Positions 7,414 to 14,944 of a stretch of 53,742 nucleotides of DNA are shown here, piece after piece (the stretch's first letter is position 1; each line of letters begins with the position of its first letter). The stretch is from a virus. The notes under the pieces are model-generated. The model was not told the DNA's origin, searched no databases, and saw only the letters and a list, made by a program, of their open reading frames with translations. Both the position numbers and the translations under genes were made by a program. The DNA is taken from positions 1 to 53,742 of IMG/VR virus record IMGVR_UViG_3300018757_000034, one strand, 5' to 3'.

Positions 7414-7462
7414 CCCACTCTGTACAAGTGGGTGGTGAAAGGGCTGATGAGGGCTCTTTCAC
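7414..7462 (+). other. Two tandem RNA hairpins after the yqaI-like gene
   Basis: CCCACT-N7-AGTGGG at 7414-7432 is followed directly by GTGAAAG-N14-CTTTCAC at 7435-7462. Neither has a clear T-run, so they are not typical terminators. They may stabilise the upstream mRNA or modulate readthrough into the recombination genes. Confidence 0.5.
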
Positions 7463-7527
7463 AATACACACGATTCATGATGATAGTTTATCAAAATGCC
7501 TCGTGAAAAACAAGGAGGTTTCAATAC

Positions 7528-7704
7528 ATGGCAAAACCATATAGAATTATTAGTTTTAGTTCAGATCGATTTGATCAATGGAGAATCAGTGAGTCTGGCG
7601 GATGTATTTCTTTCAAAGGTAGTACACCGGTATTTGAATTTAAAACCAAAGGACAATACGAGAAATATCTCAAGCTAAATGATCGTAGGGGGATTCAACA
7701 ATGA
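7528..7704 (+). CDS. Small basic early protein (58 residues)
   Basis: The ATG follows a strong AAGGAGGTTTCAATAC. The protein begins MAKPYRIISFSSDRF and ends KLNDRRGIQQ, with alternating strands and a C-terminal helix. The stop overlaps the next start (ATGA), so it is coupled to the recombination genes. A longer frame in another phase starting at 7496 lacks a proper ribosome binding site and is rejected. The family is not recognised. Confidence 0.75.
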   Translation: MAKPYRIISFSSDRFDQWRISESGGCISFKGSTPVFEFKTKGQYEKYLKLNDRRGIQQ

Positions 7705-8615
7705 ATGGTTTATCGGCTATAAATTATGACGATTACAAGCCTACCGATACTAAAGCACAAAGCGTAACCCAACAAGCTATGATCAGCAGACAAGCTCAAG
7801 AAGTACAGGTCGGCATGTATGTAGCAAAAAACTTCCCCCGGGACACTTATCAGGCTGTTGAGCGGGTTAAAACGGCATGCCAAAGAAGGTTGCTTGCTGA
7901 AAATGCAATTTATGAATATCCTCGCGGAGGCACAAAAGTTTCAGGGCCTTCAATTAGGCTGGCAGAAGCATTAGCCCAATGTTGGGGAAACATCGATTTT
8001 GGAATTATGGAACTCGAGCAAAAGGCTGGCGAATCAACTGTTATGTCTTATGCATGGGATCTCGAAACAAACACCAGACAAACAAAAATTTTCACTGTAA
8101 AACATGAACGGTCAACCAAAAAAGGCATTCAAAAATTAACCGATTCCCGCGATGTTTATGAACATATTGCCAATCAAGGCTCTCGCCGTTTAAGAGCCTG
8201 TATTCTTGGTGTGATTCCAGGTGACATTGTAGATCTAGCAGTTGATATGTGTCAAAAAACTCTTATCAGCGGTCATAAAGAGCCTTTAGAGGACCGCCTA
8301 AGAAATGCACAAACTATGTTTAAACAAGAATTCGGAGTAACCAAAGAAATGCTTGAAGAGTATATTGGTAGCAATTTTGACGCTTTTTCCGAACATGATT
8401 ATTTGAAAATTGGCCGTGTCTACAATTCATTGCGCGATGGCATGGCTAAGAAAGAAGATTATTTCAACATCAAAACCCCTTCTGCAACTAAATCTAAGGC
8501 TGAAGAGGAATTCAAAAAGCAAAAGGAAAAAGAAAAAGCACTAAAAGCGGAGAAGGAGGGTGATCCTGCTGATGGTGACCCTACCGCAGGTGAACAAGGA
8601 GAATTACTATTCTAA
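7701..8615 (+). CDS. Putative phage recombination protein (single-strand annealing type)
   Basis: A 304-residue protein immediately upstream of an exonuclease gene, the usual place of a RecT/Erf/Rad52-like annealing protein. Recognisable segments are YEYPRGGTKVSGPSIRLAEA, MSYAWDLETNTR, and SRRLRACILGVIPGD in a central compact domain at about 70-195. The C-terminal part is lysine/glutamate-rich and low in complexity. It is not the RecT family of skin YqaK by sequence as I remember it. The annealing role is inferred from synteny; a related replication or recombination role is possible. Confidence 0.55.
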   Translation: MNGLSAINYDDYKPTDTKAQSVTQQAMISRQAQEVQVGMYVAKNFPRDTYQAVERVKTACQRRLLAENAIYEYPRGGTKVSGPSIRLAEALAQCWGNIDFGIMELEQKAGESTVMSYAWDLETNTRQTKIFTVKHERSTKKGIQKLTDSRDVYEHIANQGSRRLRACILGVIPGDIVDLAVDMCQKTLISGHKEPLEDRLRNAQTMFKQEFGVTKEMLEEYIGSNFDAFSEHDYLKIGRVYNSLRDGMAKKEDYFNIKTPSATKSKAEEEFKKQKEKEKALKAEKEGDPADGDPTAGEQGELLF

Positions 8616-9378
8616 CGAGATTGATAAGTATTACATGTCAAATTCACAATACAAGAGTTTTTTGCAATGTGAAGCTGCAACTATGGCAAAAATCAATGGA
8701 GAGTGGGAGCCACCAACTTCGGAAGCTCTCCTCTTCGGTCAATATATTCATGCCTGGCTTGAAGGAGAAGCTGCTTTTGACGAATTCAAAAACAACACAC
8801 CCTCTCTCTTTACTAAAAAAGGACATTTATATAAACAATATCAGTTAGCTGATCAGATGATTGAAACAATAAGAAGTGATGAACTCTGTATGTTTGTTCT
8901 TACTGGAGAAAAGGAAGCCATTATTACTGCCGAGCTATTCGGTGTTCATTGGAAAGGAAAGCTAGATGTCTATAACCCTGCAGGTGGACGGTTTGCAGAT
9001 TTAAAAACAACACGTTCATTACGGGAGAAGGTTTGGGATCCTGAGTTAGGATATTGTTCTTTTGTAGAAGCATATGGATATATTGCCCAAATGGCGTTAT
9101 ATGCAGAAATTGAAAAACGCTTTTCCAAAAGAAATGAATGGCTCGAGCCACTCATTGTTGGAGTTTCCAAGGAAAATCCGCCGGACAAAGCCGTCATCAA
9201 CATCGGTGAAAGCCGAATGGAAGTAGAGCTTGAGGATATTGAAAGAAGAATGGATCGTATTCTGCAGGTTAAACACGGTGGGGAAAAACCGAAACGCTGC
9301 GAAAGGTGCCAATATTGCCGCGCCACAAACCAGCTTAACCATATCGTTCATTTTACGGAGTTGATTGGCCAATCATGA
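8572..9378 (+). CDS. PD-(D/E)XK exonuclease, partner of the annealing protein
   Basis: About 268 residues of the phage exonuclease VIII-like family (YqaJ/DUF3799-type nuclease). Family marks are MSNSQYKSFLQCEA near the N-terminus, FGQYIHAWLEG, the active site GKLDVYNP then FADLKTT (Asp, Asp-X-Lys), EAYGYIAQMALYAE, and a C-terminal cysteine cluster C-X2-C-X2-C (CERCQYC) that may bind an iron-sulfur cluster or zinc. It degrades double-stranded DNA ends to expose single strands for annealing. ATG 8572 is chosen, about 12 bases after GGAGGG. The gene overlaps the upstream gene's 3' end, so the pair is coupled. Confidence 0.85.
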   Translation: MVTLPQVNKENYYSNEIDKYYMSNSQYKSFLQCEAATMAKINGEWEPPTSEALLFGQYIHAWLEGEAAFDEFKNNTPSLFTKKGHLYKQYQLADQMIETIRSDELCMFVLTGEKEAIITAELFGVHWKGKLDVYNPAGGRFADLKTTRSLREKVWDPELGYCSFVEAYGYIAQMALYAEIEKRFSKRNEWLEPLIVGVSKENPPDKAVINIGESRMEVELEDIERRMDRILQVKHGGEKPKRCERCQYCRATNQLNHIVHFTELIGQS

Positions 9379-9563
9379 AGGAAATTCTGATTCCTTATCC
9401 CTTCTGTTATGTATGGTTGACGGAAGGAATAAAAGAACGAAATGAACGGAAAGCGCTACTTGAAATGTATGTGAGGGATTATATCAAGGCAAATGAAGAG
9501 AATCTGGAATTTATAAAGGTTAAAGGCTTTTCAGCGCTCTGTAAACGGAAAGGAGGAGATTGA
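9375..9563 (+). CDS. Small protein between exonuclease and replication genes
   Basis: A 62-residue protein that starts at an ATGA overlap with the exonuclease stop codon. The N-terminus is hydrophobic (ILIPYPFCYVWL) and the remainder charged and helical. It ends with the GGAGGAGATTG ribosome binding site of the initiator gene. No family is recognised. Confidence 0.65.
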   Translation: MKEILIPYPFCYVWLTEGIKERNERKALLEMYVRDYIKANEENLEFIKVKGFSALCKRKGGD

Positions 9564-9564
9564 C

Positions 9565-10377
9565 GTGCATGGATGGATTAAGTTGCACCGGAAGATAGTT
9601 GATCATGAAATATGGAGTGATGTAACGACATTTCGGCTGTTCACCTTACTTCTGCTTAAAGCAAGTCATCAGGATGGAATAAAAATTAACGGTATTGAAC
9701 TGAAAAAAGGTCAGTACATAAGATCCTATTCAAAATTATGTGACGACCTTGAATTTAAAGAAGGACGGGCGTTTAAAAAAGTCTCAAAAAGCACCATTTT
9801 ACGTTCTGTGAAAAAACTCGTGAAAAATGGAATGATCACCGTTAGCGAAACGGATAGCGGAACGCTGTTCACCATCGTTAAATATCAATTGTACCAAGGG
9901 TTTAGCCATACAGATGAATCGTTTCACGAAACGGATAATGAACCTTTAACGAAACGACCGCAGAACGATCACGGAACGATCGCGGAACAAAAACAAGAAT
10001 TAAAGAATTTAAGAAGAGAAGAAGAGGAAGAGAACCTCTCAGCATTCCAACAAATCGAAAACAAATTTCTGCAGCGGAAAGGCAGCTTGTTTTTATCGCC
10101 TATGGATTCGCAGTCAATCAACAGACTTCTTAAAGACCAAATTCCTTTGGAGAATATCCTGAAATGGATTGATGAAATATTCGACGAATACAAGCCGAAA
10201 CATCGTGCCGATACCATCAAATCTTTTGCTTACTGTGAAAAAGGCATTCTTGATCGATGGGCCAAGCTTAAGCAACAGCAATCGAATGTCAAAGAGTTCC
10301 CGAATAAGAAAATCAAGAACAGTTTTGATGCTTTGGCCGAATATGCCAGAGAGCGCGGTATTCAGATGGGGGGATAA
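9565..10377 (+). CDS. DnaD-like phage replication initiator
   Basis: A 270-residue protein with the GWIKLHRKIVDHEIW opening common to phage replication initiators of the DnaD/YqaL group, a winged-helix domain at about 1-110 (KSTILRSVKKLVKNGMI recognition helix), a charged linker rich in glutamate, and a C-terminal helical domain (about 150-240) resembling the DnaD C-terminal fold. The GTG start follows AGGAGGAGATTGAC. It is followed by loader and helicase genes, the standard phage replication set. The phage origin often lies inside such an initiator gene, but no clear iterons are evident here. Confidence 0.8.
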   Translation: MHGWIKLHRKIVDHEIWSDVTTFRLFTLLLLKASHQDGIKINGIELKKGQYIRSYSKLCDDLEFKEGRAFKKVSKSTILRSVKKLVKNGMITVSETDSGTLFTIVKYQLYQGFSHTDESFHETDNEPLTKRPQNDHGTIAEQKQELKNLRREEEEENLSAFQQIENKFLQRKGSLFLSPMDSQSINRLLKDQIPLENILKWIDEIFDEYKPKHRADTIKSFAYCEKGILDRWAKLKQQQSNVKEFPNKKIKNSFDALAEYARERGIQMGG

Positions 10378-10379
10378 AC

Positions 10380-10661
10380 GTGGAAGTGAACCAGGCAATG
10401 GAGATCCTGCAAAGAATAGCTGCTGCTTATACAAAATTTGATTTAACCGGCGAAGTTGGTAAAAAGCGAATTGAACTCTGGATTGATCATCTTAGCAAAT
10501 TGCCATATGAACCGGTTTTCGCGAAAGTGGACGAGCACATTTTAAATAATCGATTTCCACCATCTATTGCTGAGATTAAAGTCAGACAGCCAGAGAAAAA
10601 CGAATTTTTAGCAAAACAGAAAGAGTGGGAACGCCATGCAAAATATTCTCCAAAACGTTGA
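10380..10661 (+). CDS. Helicase loader/inhibitor-like protein (G39P type)
   Basis: A 93-residue protein resembling the SPP1 G39P family, which binds the phage replicative helicase. Visible family features are AMEILQRIAAAYTKFDLT, KRIELWIDHLSKLPYEPV, and RFPPSIAEIK. The GTG start follows GGGGGATAAAC. It overlaps the start of the helicase gene by 26 bases, fitting a partner made in proportion to the helicase. No ATPase motif is present, so it is not a DnaC/DnaI-type loader. Confidence 0.75.
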   Translation: MEVNQAMEILQRIAAAYTKFDLTGEVGKKRIELWIDHLSKLPYEPVFAKVDEHILNNRFPPSIAEIKVRQPEKNEFLAKQKEWERHAKYSPKR

Positions 10662-11940
10662 GGCTGAACAGGCTCTGCTCGGCTGCATTCTCGTAGAAAG
10701 TGACCTGATTAAAGAATTGTCTCTGCAGCCCGAGCATTTTTCTGAAACGAGACATCAAGTCATTTTTAAGGCCATGCGTGAGGTTGAAAAGCTCGGCAAG
10801 TCCGTTGATATGGTCACCACGGTTACAAAATTAGGCGATTCCGTTGAGCAAGTAGGTGGCCTTCAATATTTAACGGACTTAGGTAGTGCAGTGGCCAGCA
10901 CCGCCAATTTCTTGGCCTATCAGACATTGATTTACGAAGCTTATAGATTAAGAGAAATGAAAAAGATTGCGATTGAATTCGCAAATACTCCGACCGACGA
11001 CGGCATCACGGAGCTATATAAACGAGCGATGGAGCTTCAAGAAATCGGCATTGAAAAAACCCGTACGAAACAGGATGTCCTCATGGAGATTTACAATGAC
11101 ATGCACGAGGAGAAGGAGGACATCACGGGCATCAACACTGGATTAATCGATTTGAACGCTATGACAGGCGGCTGGCAGGATGGCGACTTAATTGTGTTAG
11201 CCGCCCGCCCATCTATGGGAAAAACCGCTTTTGCATTAAACATGGGGAAATCAAATTGTGAAAAGGGTGGAGTGACCGACATTTTTTCACTTGAAATGCC
11301 GGACAAGCAATTAACTCATCGTCTACTTAGCAATCTTGGGAACATCGAGGGATCGAAGTGGAAGAACCCCCGAAAGTTCTTTAGCGATCACGATTATGGG
11401 AATGCAACCAAAGCCATTGGAGAATATGAAAGTTGGAATATCAACATTCACGATCAACCTGCTCAAACACTGGCAGATATACGTTCAAAAATTCGAAAGA
11501 CGAAAAAAGAAAATCCGGATAACCAAAAGCATTTGGTCATCATCGACTATCTGCAGCTTATCCGAGCTATAGGAAAGTATGAAAGAAGGGACTTAGAGGT
11601 CGGGAGTATTACTGCAGAATTGAAGGAAATGGCCCGAGCATTCAAGATCCCGATCATTCTTCTTTCTCAATTATCTAGGGCGGTAGAGCAGCGGCAAGAT
11701 AAGCGGCCAATGATGTCCGACTTAAGGGAATCCGGAAGCATTGAACAAGATGCCGATGTCGTCATGTTTCTTTACCGCGATGATTACTACAACAAAAATT
11801 CCGAACTAAAAAACATTATTGAAATTGATCTTGCCAAGCAGCGAAACGGTCCGACCGGCATGATACAAGCAAGCTTTATAAAGGAGTACGGAAGATTCAT
11901 AAACCTTGCCAGGCAGATGGATGCCGGTTTGGTTGGATAA
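10636..11940 (+). CDS. Replicative DNA helicase (DnaB family)
   Basis: A 434-residue hexameric helicase. The N-terminal primase-interaction domain begins VEAEQALLGCIL (about 8-110). The RecA-like domain carries Walker A RPSMGKTAF at 191-199, Walker B HLVIIDYLQL near 295-305, and the SGSIEQDADVVMFL motif and R-finger region near 365. The length is normal. It overlaps the putative loader gene. It unwinds phage DNA for replication and probably recruits host primase. Confidence 0.96.
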   Translation: MQNILQNVEAEQALLGCILVESDLIKELSLQPEHFSETRHQVIFKAMREVEKLGKSVDMVTTVTKLGDSVEQVGGLQYLTDLGSAVASTANFLAYQTLIYEAYRLREMKKIAIEFANTPTDDGITELYKRAMELQEIGIEKTRTKQDVLMEIYNDMHEEKEDITGINTGLIDLNAMTGGWQDGDLIVLAARPSMGKTAFALNMGKSNCEKGGVTDIFSLEMPDKQLTHRLLSNLGNIEGSKWKNPRKFFSDHDYGNATKAIGEYESWNINIHDQPAQTLADIRSKIRKTKKENPDNQKHLVIIDYLQLIRAIGKYERRDLEVGSITAELKEMARAFKIPIILLSQLSRAVEQRQDKRPMMSDLRESGSIEQDADVVMFLYRDDYYNKNSELKNIIEIDLAKQRNGPTGMIQASFIKEYGRFINLARQMDAGLVG

Positions 11941-11956
11941 GAAAGGAGAAATTGTA

Positions 11957-12151
11957 TTGAGTGAAAAATCAACGACAGACACCGGCAGTGAGCGGCAGGA
12001 TTATTTGATTCATGAGCTTATCAGATATGGTCATTATGAATCAGATGATGGCCGTCAGCTCTATGAGTTACCGCTTGTCGAGCTTGAGCGGCTTCACATA
12101 AAAGTGAAATGTAATTTTGGCCATAAAATGTCATGCGAGGCGGGAGATTGA
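11957..12151 (+). CDS. FbpA-like small protein
   Basis: A 64-residue protein with the core QDYLIHELIRYGHYESDDGR then QLYELPLVELERLH, the pattern of Bacillus Fur-regulated basic protein A (FbpA), a small protein tied to the iron-sparing response; phages often carry homologues. TTG 11957 follows AAGGAGAAATTGTA. The gene is in the replication operon and no Fur box is visible nearby, so iron control is not shown. Two late cysteines or histidines (CNFGHKMSC) could bind metal. Confidence 0.65.
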   Translation: MSEKSTTDTGSERQDYLIHELIRYGHYESDDGRQLYELPLVELERLHIKVKCNFGHKMSCEAGD

Positions 12152-12252
12152 TGAGAGTGTTTCAATCATTTCGATGTTTAGCATTTATTATTATTCACGC
12201 CAGAAGAGAAGATTCAAAGATTCATAGCTGGCTATCTGATGACGGGAGGTAG
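12151..12252 (+). CDS. Possible 33-residue basic peptide
   Basis: The ATG overlaps the end of the FbpA-like gene (GATTGATGA), preceded by CGGGAG. The product starts MRVFQSFRCLAFIIIHARRE, hydrophobic then basic. It bridges two well-supported genes, and its stop lies next to the ribosome binding site of the following gene. It may be a translated coupling peptide. Confidence 0.35.
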   Translation: MRVFQSFRCLAFIIIHARREDSKIHSWLSDDGR

Positions 12253-12258
12253 AGGAAA

Positions 12259-12519
12259 TTGATTGAAGTTGGCGATTGGATTTATATGAGTACACAAGGA
12301 TACCAAGGAAATGCATTTGTTGTGCACAGAGAGCAAGATGTGCTTTTAGTCCAGATCCCTTCTGGCACTTTATCACGAATTTCTATTCATTCTGTAACGA
12401 AACTCGATGAACGACTGAGAGACAAAGATTTTCAAGTGCTCATTGATCTTGCCTTGGATTTGGGAGATAAAAAATGGTTTGACGAGTTGGCAGAGCGACG
12501 CCGGGAGGTCATGAGATAA
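12259..12519 (+). CDS. IDEAL-domain small phage protein
   Basis: An 86-residue protein starting at TTG after GGGAGGTAGAGGAAA. The N-terminal half (VGDWIYMSTQ, AFVVHREQDVLLVQ) looks like a small beta-barrel. The C-terminal half (DKDFQVLIDLALDLGDKKWF, then DELAERRR) resembles the IDEAL domain, a short helical motif found in many Firmicute phage and regulatory proteins. Biochemical function is unknown. Confidence 0.65.
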   Translation: MIEVGDWIYMSTQGYQGNAFVVHREQDVLLVQIPSGTLSRISIHSVTKLDERLRDKDFQVLIDLALDLGDKKWFDELAERRREVMR

Positions 12520-12659
12520 TGCCGAGGTTTTTCGTTGCAATCGTGCTTCTGAATTGGAACATCGGCTTTGAAATCCATTTAGTCAACGGAATGAGGTTGG
12601 TCAGATTGACCTTTCTTCCACTCACATTATTTATCAGAATAGGAGAGCCACAGAAATGA
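12519..12659 (+). CDS. Small hydrophobic peptide (46 residues)
   Basis: The start overlaps the previous stop (TAATG) and the stop overlaps the RusA start (ATGA), so the frame is coupled on both sides. GGGAGG is about 10 bases upstream. The product (MPRFFVAIVLLNW, then LVNGMRLVRLTFLPLTLFIR) is hydrophobic with scattered arginines, compatible with a membrane-associated peptide. No family is recognised. Confidence 0.5.
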   Translation: MPRFFVAIVLLNWNIGFEIHLVNGMRLVRLTFLPLTLFIRIGEPQK

Positions 12660-13114
12660 TTGAATTCACGATTTACGGAGAACCAGTTGCGCAAGGTCGT
12701 CCCCGTGCGACGACTATAAACGGAATGGTGCGGATGTATGACCCTAAGAAATCAAGAGATTTCAAGCAGTATGTGAAATTAGCCGCTTCTGATCATCGCC
12801 CTCCTAATCTATTCAAAGGGCCGTTGGAGTTAGAAGTAAAGGTTTATAAATCGACTCTTAAGAGTTTTAGCAAGAAAAAGGCCGCTGCAGCTGAAAGAGG
12901 AGAGCTCCGGCCCAGCAAAAAGCCGGACGTTGATAACTATATCAAGGGTATCAAGGACGGCCTTAACAAAGTGCTATGGCAAGATGACAGCCAAATTGTT
13001 GATTTGCACGTCAGTAAATTTTATAGCGAGAAACCAAGAATTGAAATTAAAGTCACCCCATTATCCCAGGAGGAGGAACAATTATGTCTTTCATTGATTT
13101 CAAAGCAATCGTAA
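12656..13114 (+). CDS. rusA: RusA-family Holliday junction resolvase
   Basis: A 152-residue endonuclease that cuts four-way junctions formed during phage recombination and prepares DNA for packaging. It opens with the family sequence FTIYGEPVAQGRPRAT. The catalytic aspartates lie in KKPDVDNYIKGIKDGLN (Asp91, Asp93) and WQDDSQIV (Asp110/Asp111). It is equivalent to YqaN in skin. AGGAGAGCCACAGAA precedes the ATG. The length is slightly above the E. coli protein. Confidence 0.93.
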   Translation: MIEFTIYGEPVAQGRPRATTINGMVRMYDPKKSRDFKQYVKLAASDHRPPNLFKGPLELEVKVYKSTLKSFSKKKAAAAERGELRPSKKPDVDNYIKGIKDGLNKVLWQDDSQIVDLHVSKFYSEKPRIEIKVTPLSQEEEQLCLSLISKQS

Positions 13115-13761
13115 AAAAGGTGAATATGAAACCGAAGGGCTTAACGGAAATTACCTTGGAGGTCAATAGCGCGGATTTAGACGGGAAGATTCAACACCTC
13201 TCTGAAATGATTGATCAAAAAGTGGAATCCCAATTGGAATCAACACTGGTCAATTATAACGTTGAAATCAATCCTAACACGAACCAACCTACAACTAGCT
13301 ATAAGGTTGACCAGCGTGGAGTAGTATCAGAGGTTGAGCCGCAACCAGAACAACTTGAGGCTGAGCTTGGGCTACCCAAGGAAAACATTCCAACCAAAAA
13401 AGAAAAACGGCAGATAGAACGGGCAATTATAGAGGAGTTTATCACCAGCGGAATGGCGCCTAATTTCGAGGAGTTTCCGAGCGACTTCCCTAATTTCGTG
13501 AAGCGTAAAATTGAAGGTGAATCCTATAGCAAATTGGCGTCTGAGCTTGAGATCTCTTCGGGCAAAATTGTTGATCTAATGGATCAATATTTCGCGAAAG
13601 TTGCGCCGCTTGCAGATACATGGTGGGACTGGAAGCAAGACCAGGACGCAGAAGCGGAACCGCTGTTCAAGCAAGAAAACGATGCGCCGGCTGAAGAAGA
13701 CTCGCCAGCTGATAATGACAGCCAGGATGACCAGGAAGATGAGGAACACGGTGCTGCATGA
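13084..13761 (+). CDS. Phage protein with acidic tail, unknown function
   Basis: A 225-residue protein overlapping the end of rusA; the ribosome binding site CAGGAGGAGGAAC lies inside rusA. Residues 1-80 form a strand/helix domain with a KVESQLESTLVNYNVEI helix. Residues 110-180 contain a helix-turn-helix-like element (SYSKLASELEISSGKIVDL). The last 35 residues are almost entirely Asp, Glu, Ala and Gln, like a DNA-mimic or single-strand-binding-protein tail. It may be a DNA-metabolism accessory or regulator; the family is unknown to me. Confidence 0.65.
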   Translation: MSFIDFKAIVKKVNMKPKGLTEITLEVNSADLDGKIQHLSEMIDQKVESQLESTLVNYNVEINPNTNQPTTSYKVDQRGVVSEVEPQPEQLEAELGLPKENIPTKKEKRQIERAIIEEFITSGMAPNFEEFPSDFPNFVKRKIEGESYSKLASELEISSGKIVDLMDQYFAKVAPLADTWWDWKQDQDAEAEPLFKQENDAPAEEDSPADNDSQDDQEDEEHGAA

Positions 13762-13840
13762 TCAAACACAATGGTATTTGCTTTTTCGCATAGAGGAAGA
13801 GGATGGACAAGCCGTCCACCTCTATGCACCTATTAGCTAA
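13751..13840 (+). CDS. Possible 29-residue peptide
   Basis: GTG 13751, preceded by GAGG, encodes MLHDQTQWYLLFRIEEEDGQ then AVHLYAPIS. The pattern of strand, acidic turn and strand is protein-like, and the frame overlaps the end of the upstream gene. The ribosome binding site is weak and the length very short, so this is tentative. Confidence 0.35.
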   Translation: MLHDQTQWYLLFRIEEEDGQAVHLYAPIS

Positions 13841-13917
13841 CAAAAAAACCGAAGCGATTGCTCCGGCTATGGTACACAATAATGGGCACTTCAATCATAG
13901 CATAGGGAGCGATGCAA

Positions 13918-14124
13918 GTGAACCGTCCAAGAGAGTTAGACATCAATCAGGATTTTTCAGTTAATAGCAAAATTCAAAGTGGGAAAGTAACTGTCATCGT
14001 TTTAGATGGCGTTAACGGTGTTGCTTACGAAGCAGAGGCGCCGGAACATGGAAAAACGATCATTGAAACAGCGAAGGGTGACTTTGCCCGAGTCGATTAT
14101 CGAATTGGTTACAAGATTAAATAG
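13918..14124 (+). CDS. xtrA: XtrA/YqaO-family protein
   Basis: A 68-residue protein starting MNRPRELDINQDFSVNSKIQ, with GKVTVIVLDG and HGKTIIETAKGDFARVDY. This is the XtrA (PBSX)/YqaO (skin) family, found just before the late-regulator gene in these elements. GTG 13918 is selected because GGGAG is 8 bases upstream; ATG 13912 is too close to that site. The function is unknown, but synteny places it at the early/late boundary. Confidence 0.8.
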   Translation: MNRPRELDINQDFSVNSKIQSGKVTVIVLDGVNGVAYEAEAPEHGKTIIETAKGDFARVDYRIGYKIK

Positions 14125-14200
14125 TGAAAGTGGTTTAGCCGTCCTTATGGCAAATGTGTAACTTAGAAAAAAGGGGGAAGAGTACTTCTGCTGTTTATTT

Positions 14201-14264
14201 TTAAGTGAGACTTAATTTACACTTGTATATATATTGGTTGCCAAAAAACAGTTTAAAGTGTAAA
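14201..14264. promoter_or_regulatory. Operator/promoter region of the 14.3 kb cargo pair
   Basis: Two nested symmetric elements precede the 14300 gene: TTAAGT-GAG-ACTTAA at 14201-14215, and TTTACACTT (14216-14224) paired with AAGTGTAAA (14256-14264). TTTACA could serve as a -35 element. The likely ligand is the XRE-protease fusion encoded downstream, giving autoregulation as in toxin-antitoxin operons. The region 14125-14299 holds no gene. Confidence 0.6.
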
Positions 14265-14299
14265 ATGGTTGCAAAGAATATGGGATAGGGAGTGTTAAT

Positions 14300-14944
14300 T
14301 TGGATATTGTTTTTCCTATTAATGCAAAAGAAATAATAAATAAAGAAATACCCTTAAATATTCGTCGCAACTTTGTTAATTTAATACAAACTGGTTATGA
14401 CTTAGTAACACAAAGTATGAATGAGACATCTTTTTTTAAATGGGATATTGGTAAGAGGCATAGAGGTTACTTAGACCATATTGCAGTGGAATATGTTCTT
14501 TATGAAGCAGCATTAAACGGAACAGTTAATTTAAAACCTTCTGTAGTACCTAATTCTAATCGTTCGGCTTTGCATCTTGAGTTAGAAAGTCAGAATATGA
14601 AATTGACAGTAAGCCGTGTCTCAGATAAATTTAAAACCGCTAGAAATGCTAAATTTAGATCAATACTCCAAAAAAGCAATCAACTATATTGGACTGAAAC
14701 AAATGAAATAAAGGAAGAACCTGCTTATTTACAGTTAACTCATGGAAATGAAGACGGAAAATTGTCATTTGCTAATCTGGGGATACCTGATAATAAAGGT
14801 GGATGGTATGATTTTCTTGATTTAACTAAGGAGTTACATATTGTCAGGAAAAAATTACAAGAGGAAAATGAAATTAAACCTGAACAATTGGTGGGTTTTA
14901 AAAATTTTGCTCAAGGAGTGCTAAAAAGTGGAGGATCGTCTTAA
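14300..14944 (+). CDS. Unknown protein of an XRE/protease cargo pair
   Basis: A 214-residue soluble protein, start TTG after AGGGAGTGTTAAT. I do not recognise the family. Readable segments are KRHRGYLDHIAVEYVLYEAA, LHLELESQNMKLTVSRVSDK, and a strand-rich part ending FANLGIPDNKGGWYDFLDL. It overlaps by 17 bases the downstream XRE-metalloprotease gene, a strong sign of a two-component unit. COG2856 proteases with an attached XRE domain have been predicted to act as antitoxin-like partners, so this protein could be the toxin or effector. It is AT-rich compared with the adjoining replication genes and has its own promoter region. The role is inference. Confidence 0.6.
   Translation: MDIVFPINAKEIINKEIPLNIRRNFVNLIQTGYDLVTQSMNETSFFKWDIGKRHRGYLDHIAVEYVLYEAALNGTVNLKPSVVPNSNRSALHLELESQNMKLTVSRVSDKFKTARNAKFRSILQKSNQLYWTETNEIKEEPAYLQLTHGNEDGKLSFANLGIPDNKGGWYDFLDLTKELHIVRKKLQEENEIKPEQLVGFKNFAQGVLKSGGSS

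Noticed and set aside
7496-7678. A 60-residue frame starting MPREKQGG
   Set aside because: It lacks a ribosome binding site and overlaps the better 58-residue gene at 7528, which has AAGGAGG and is coupled to the next start.
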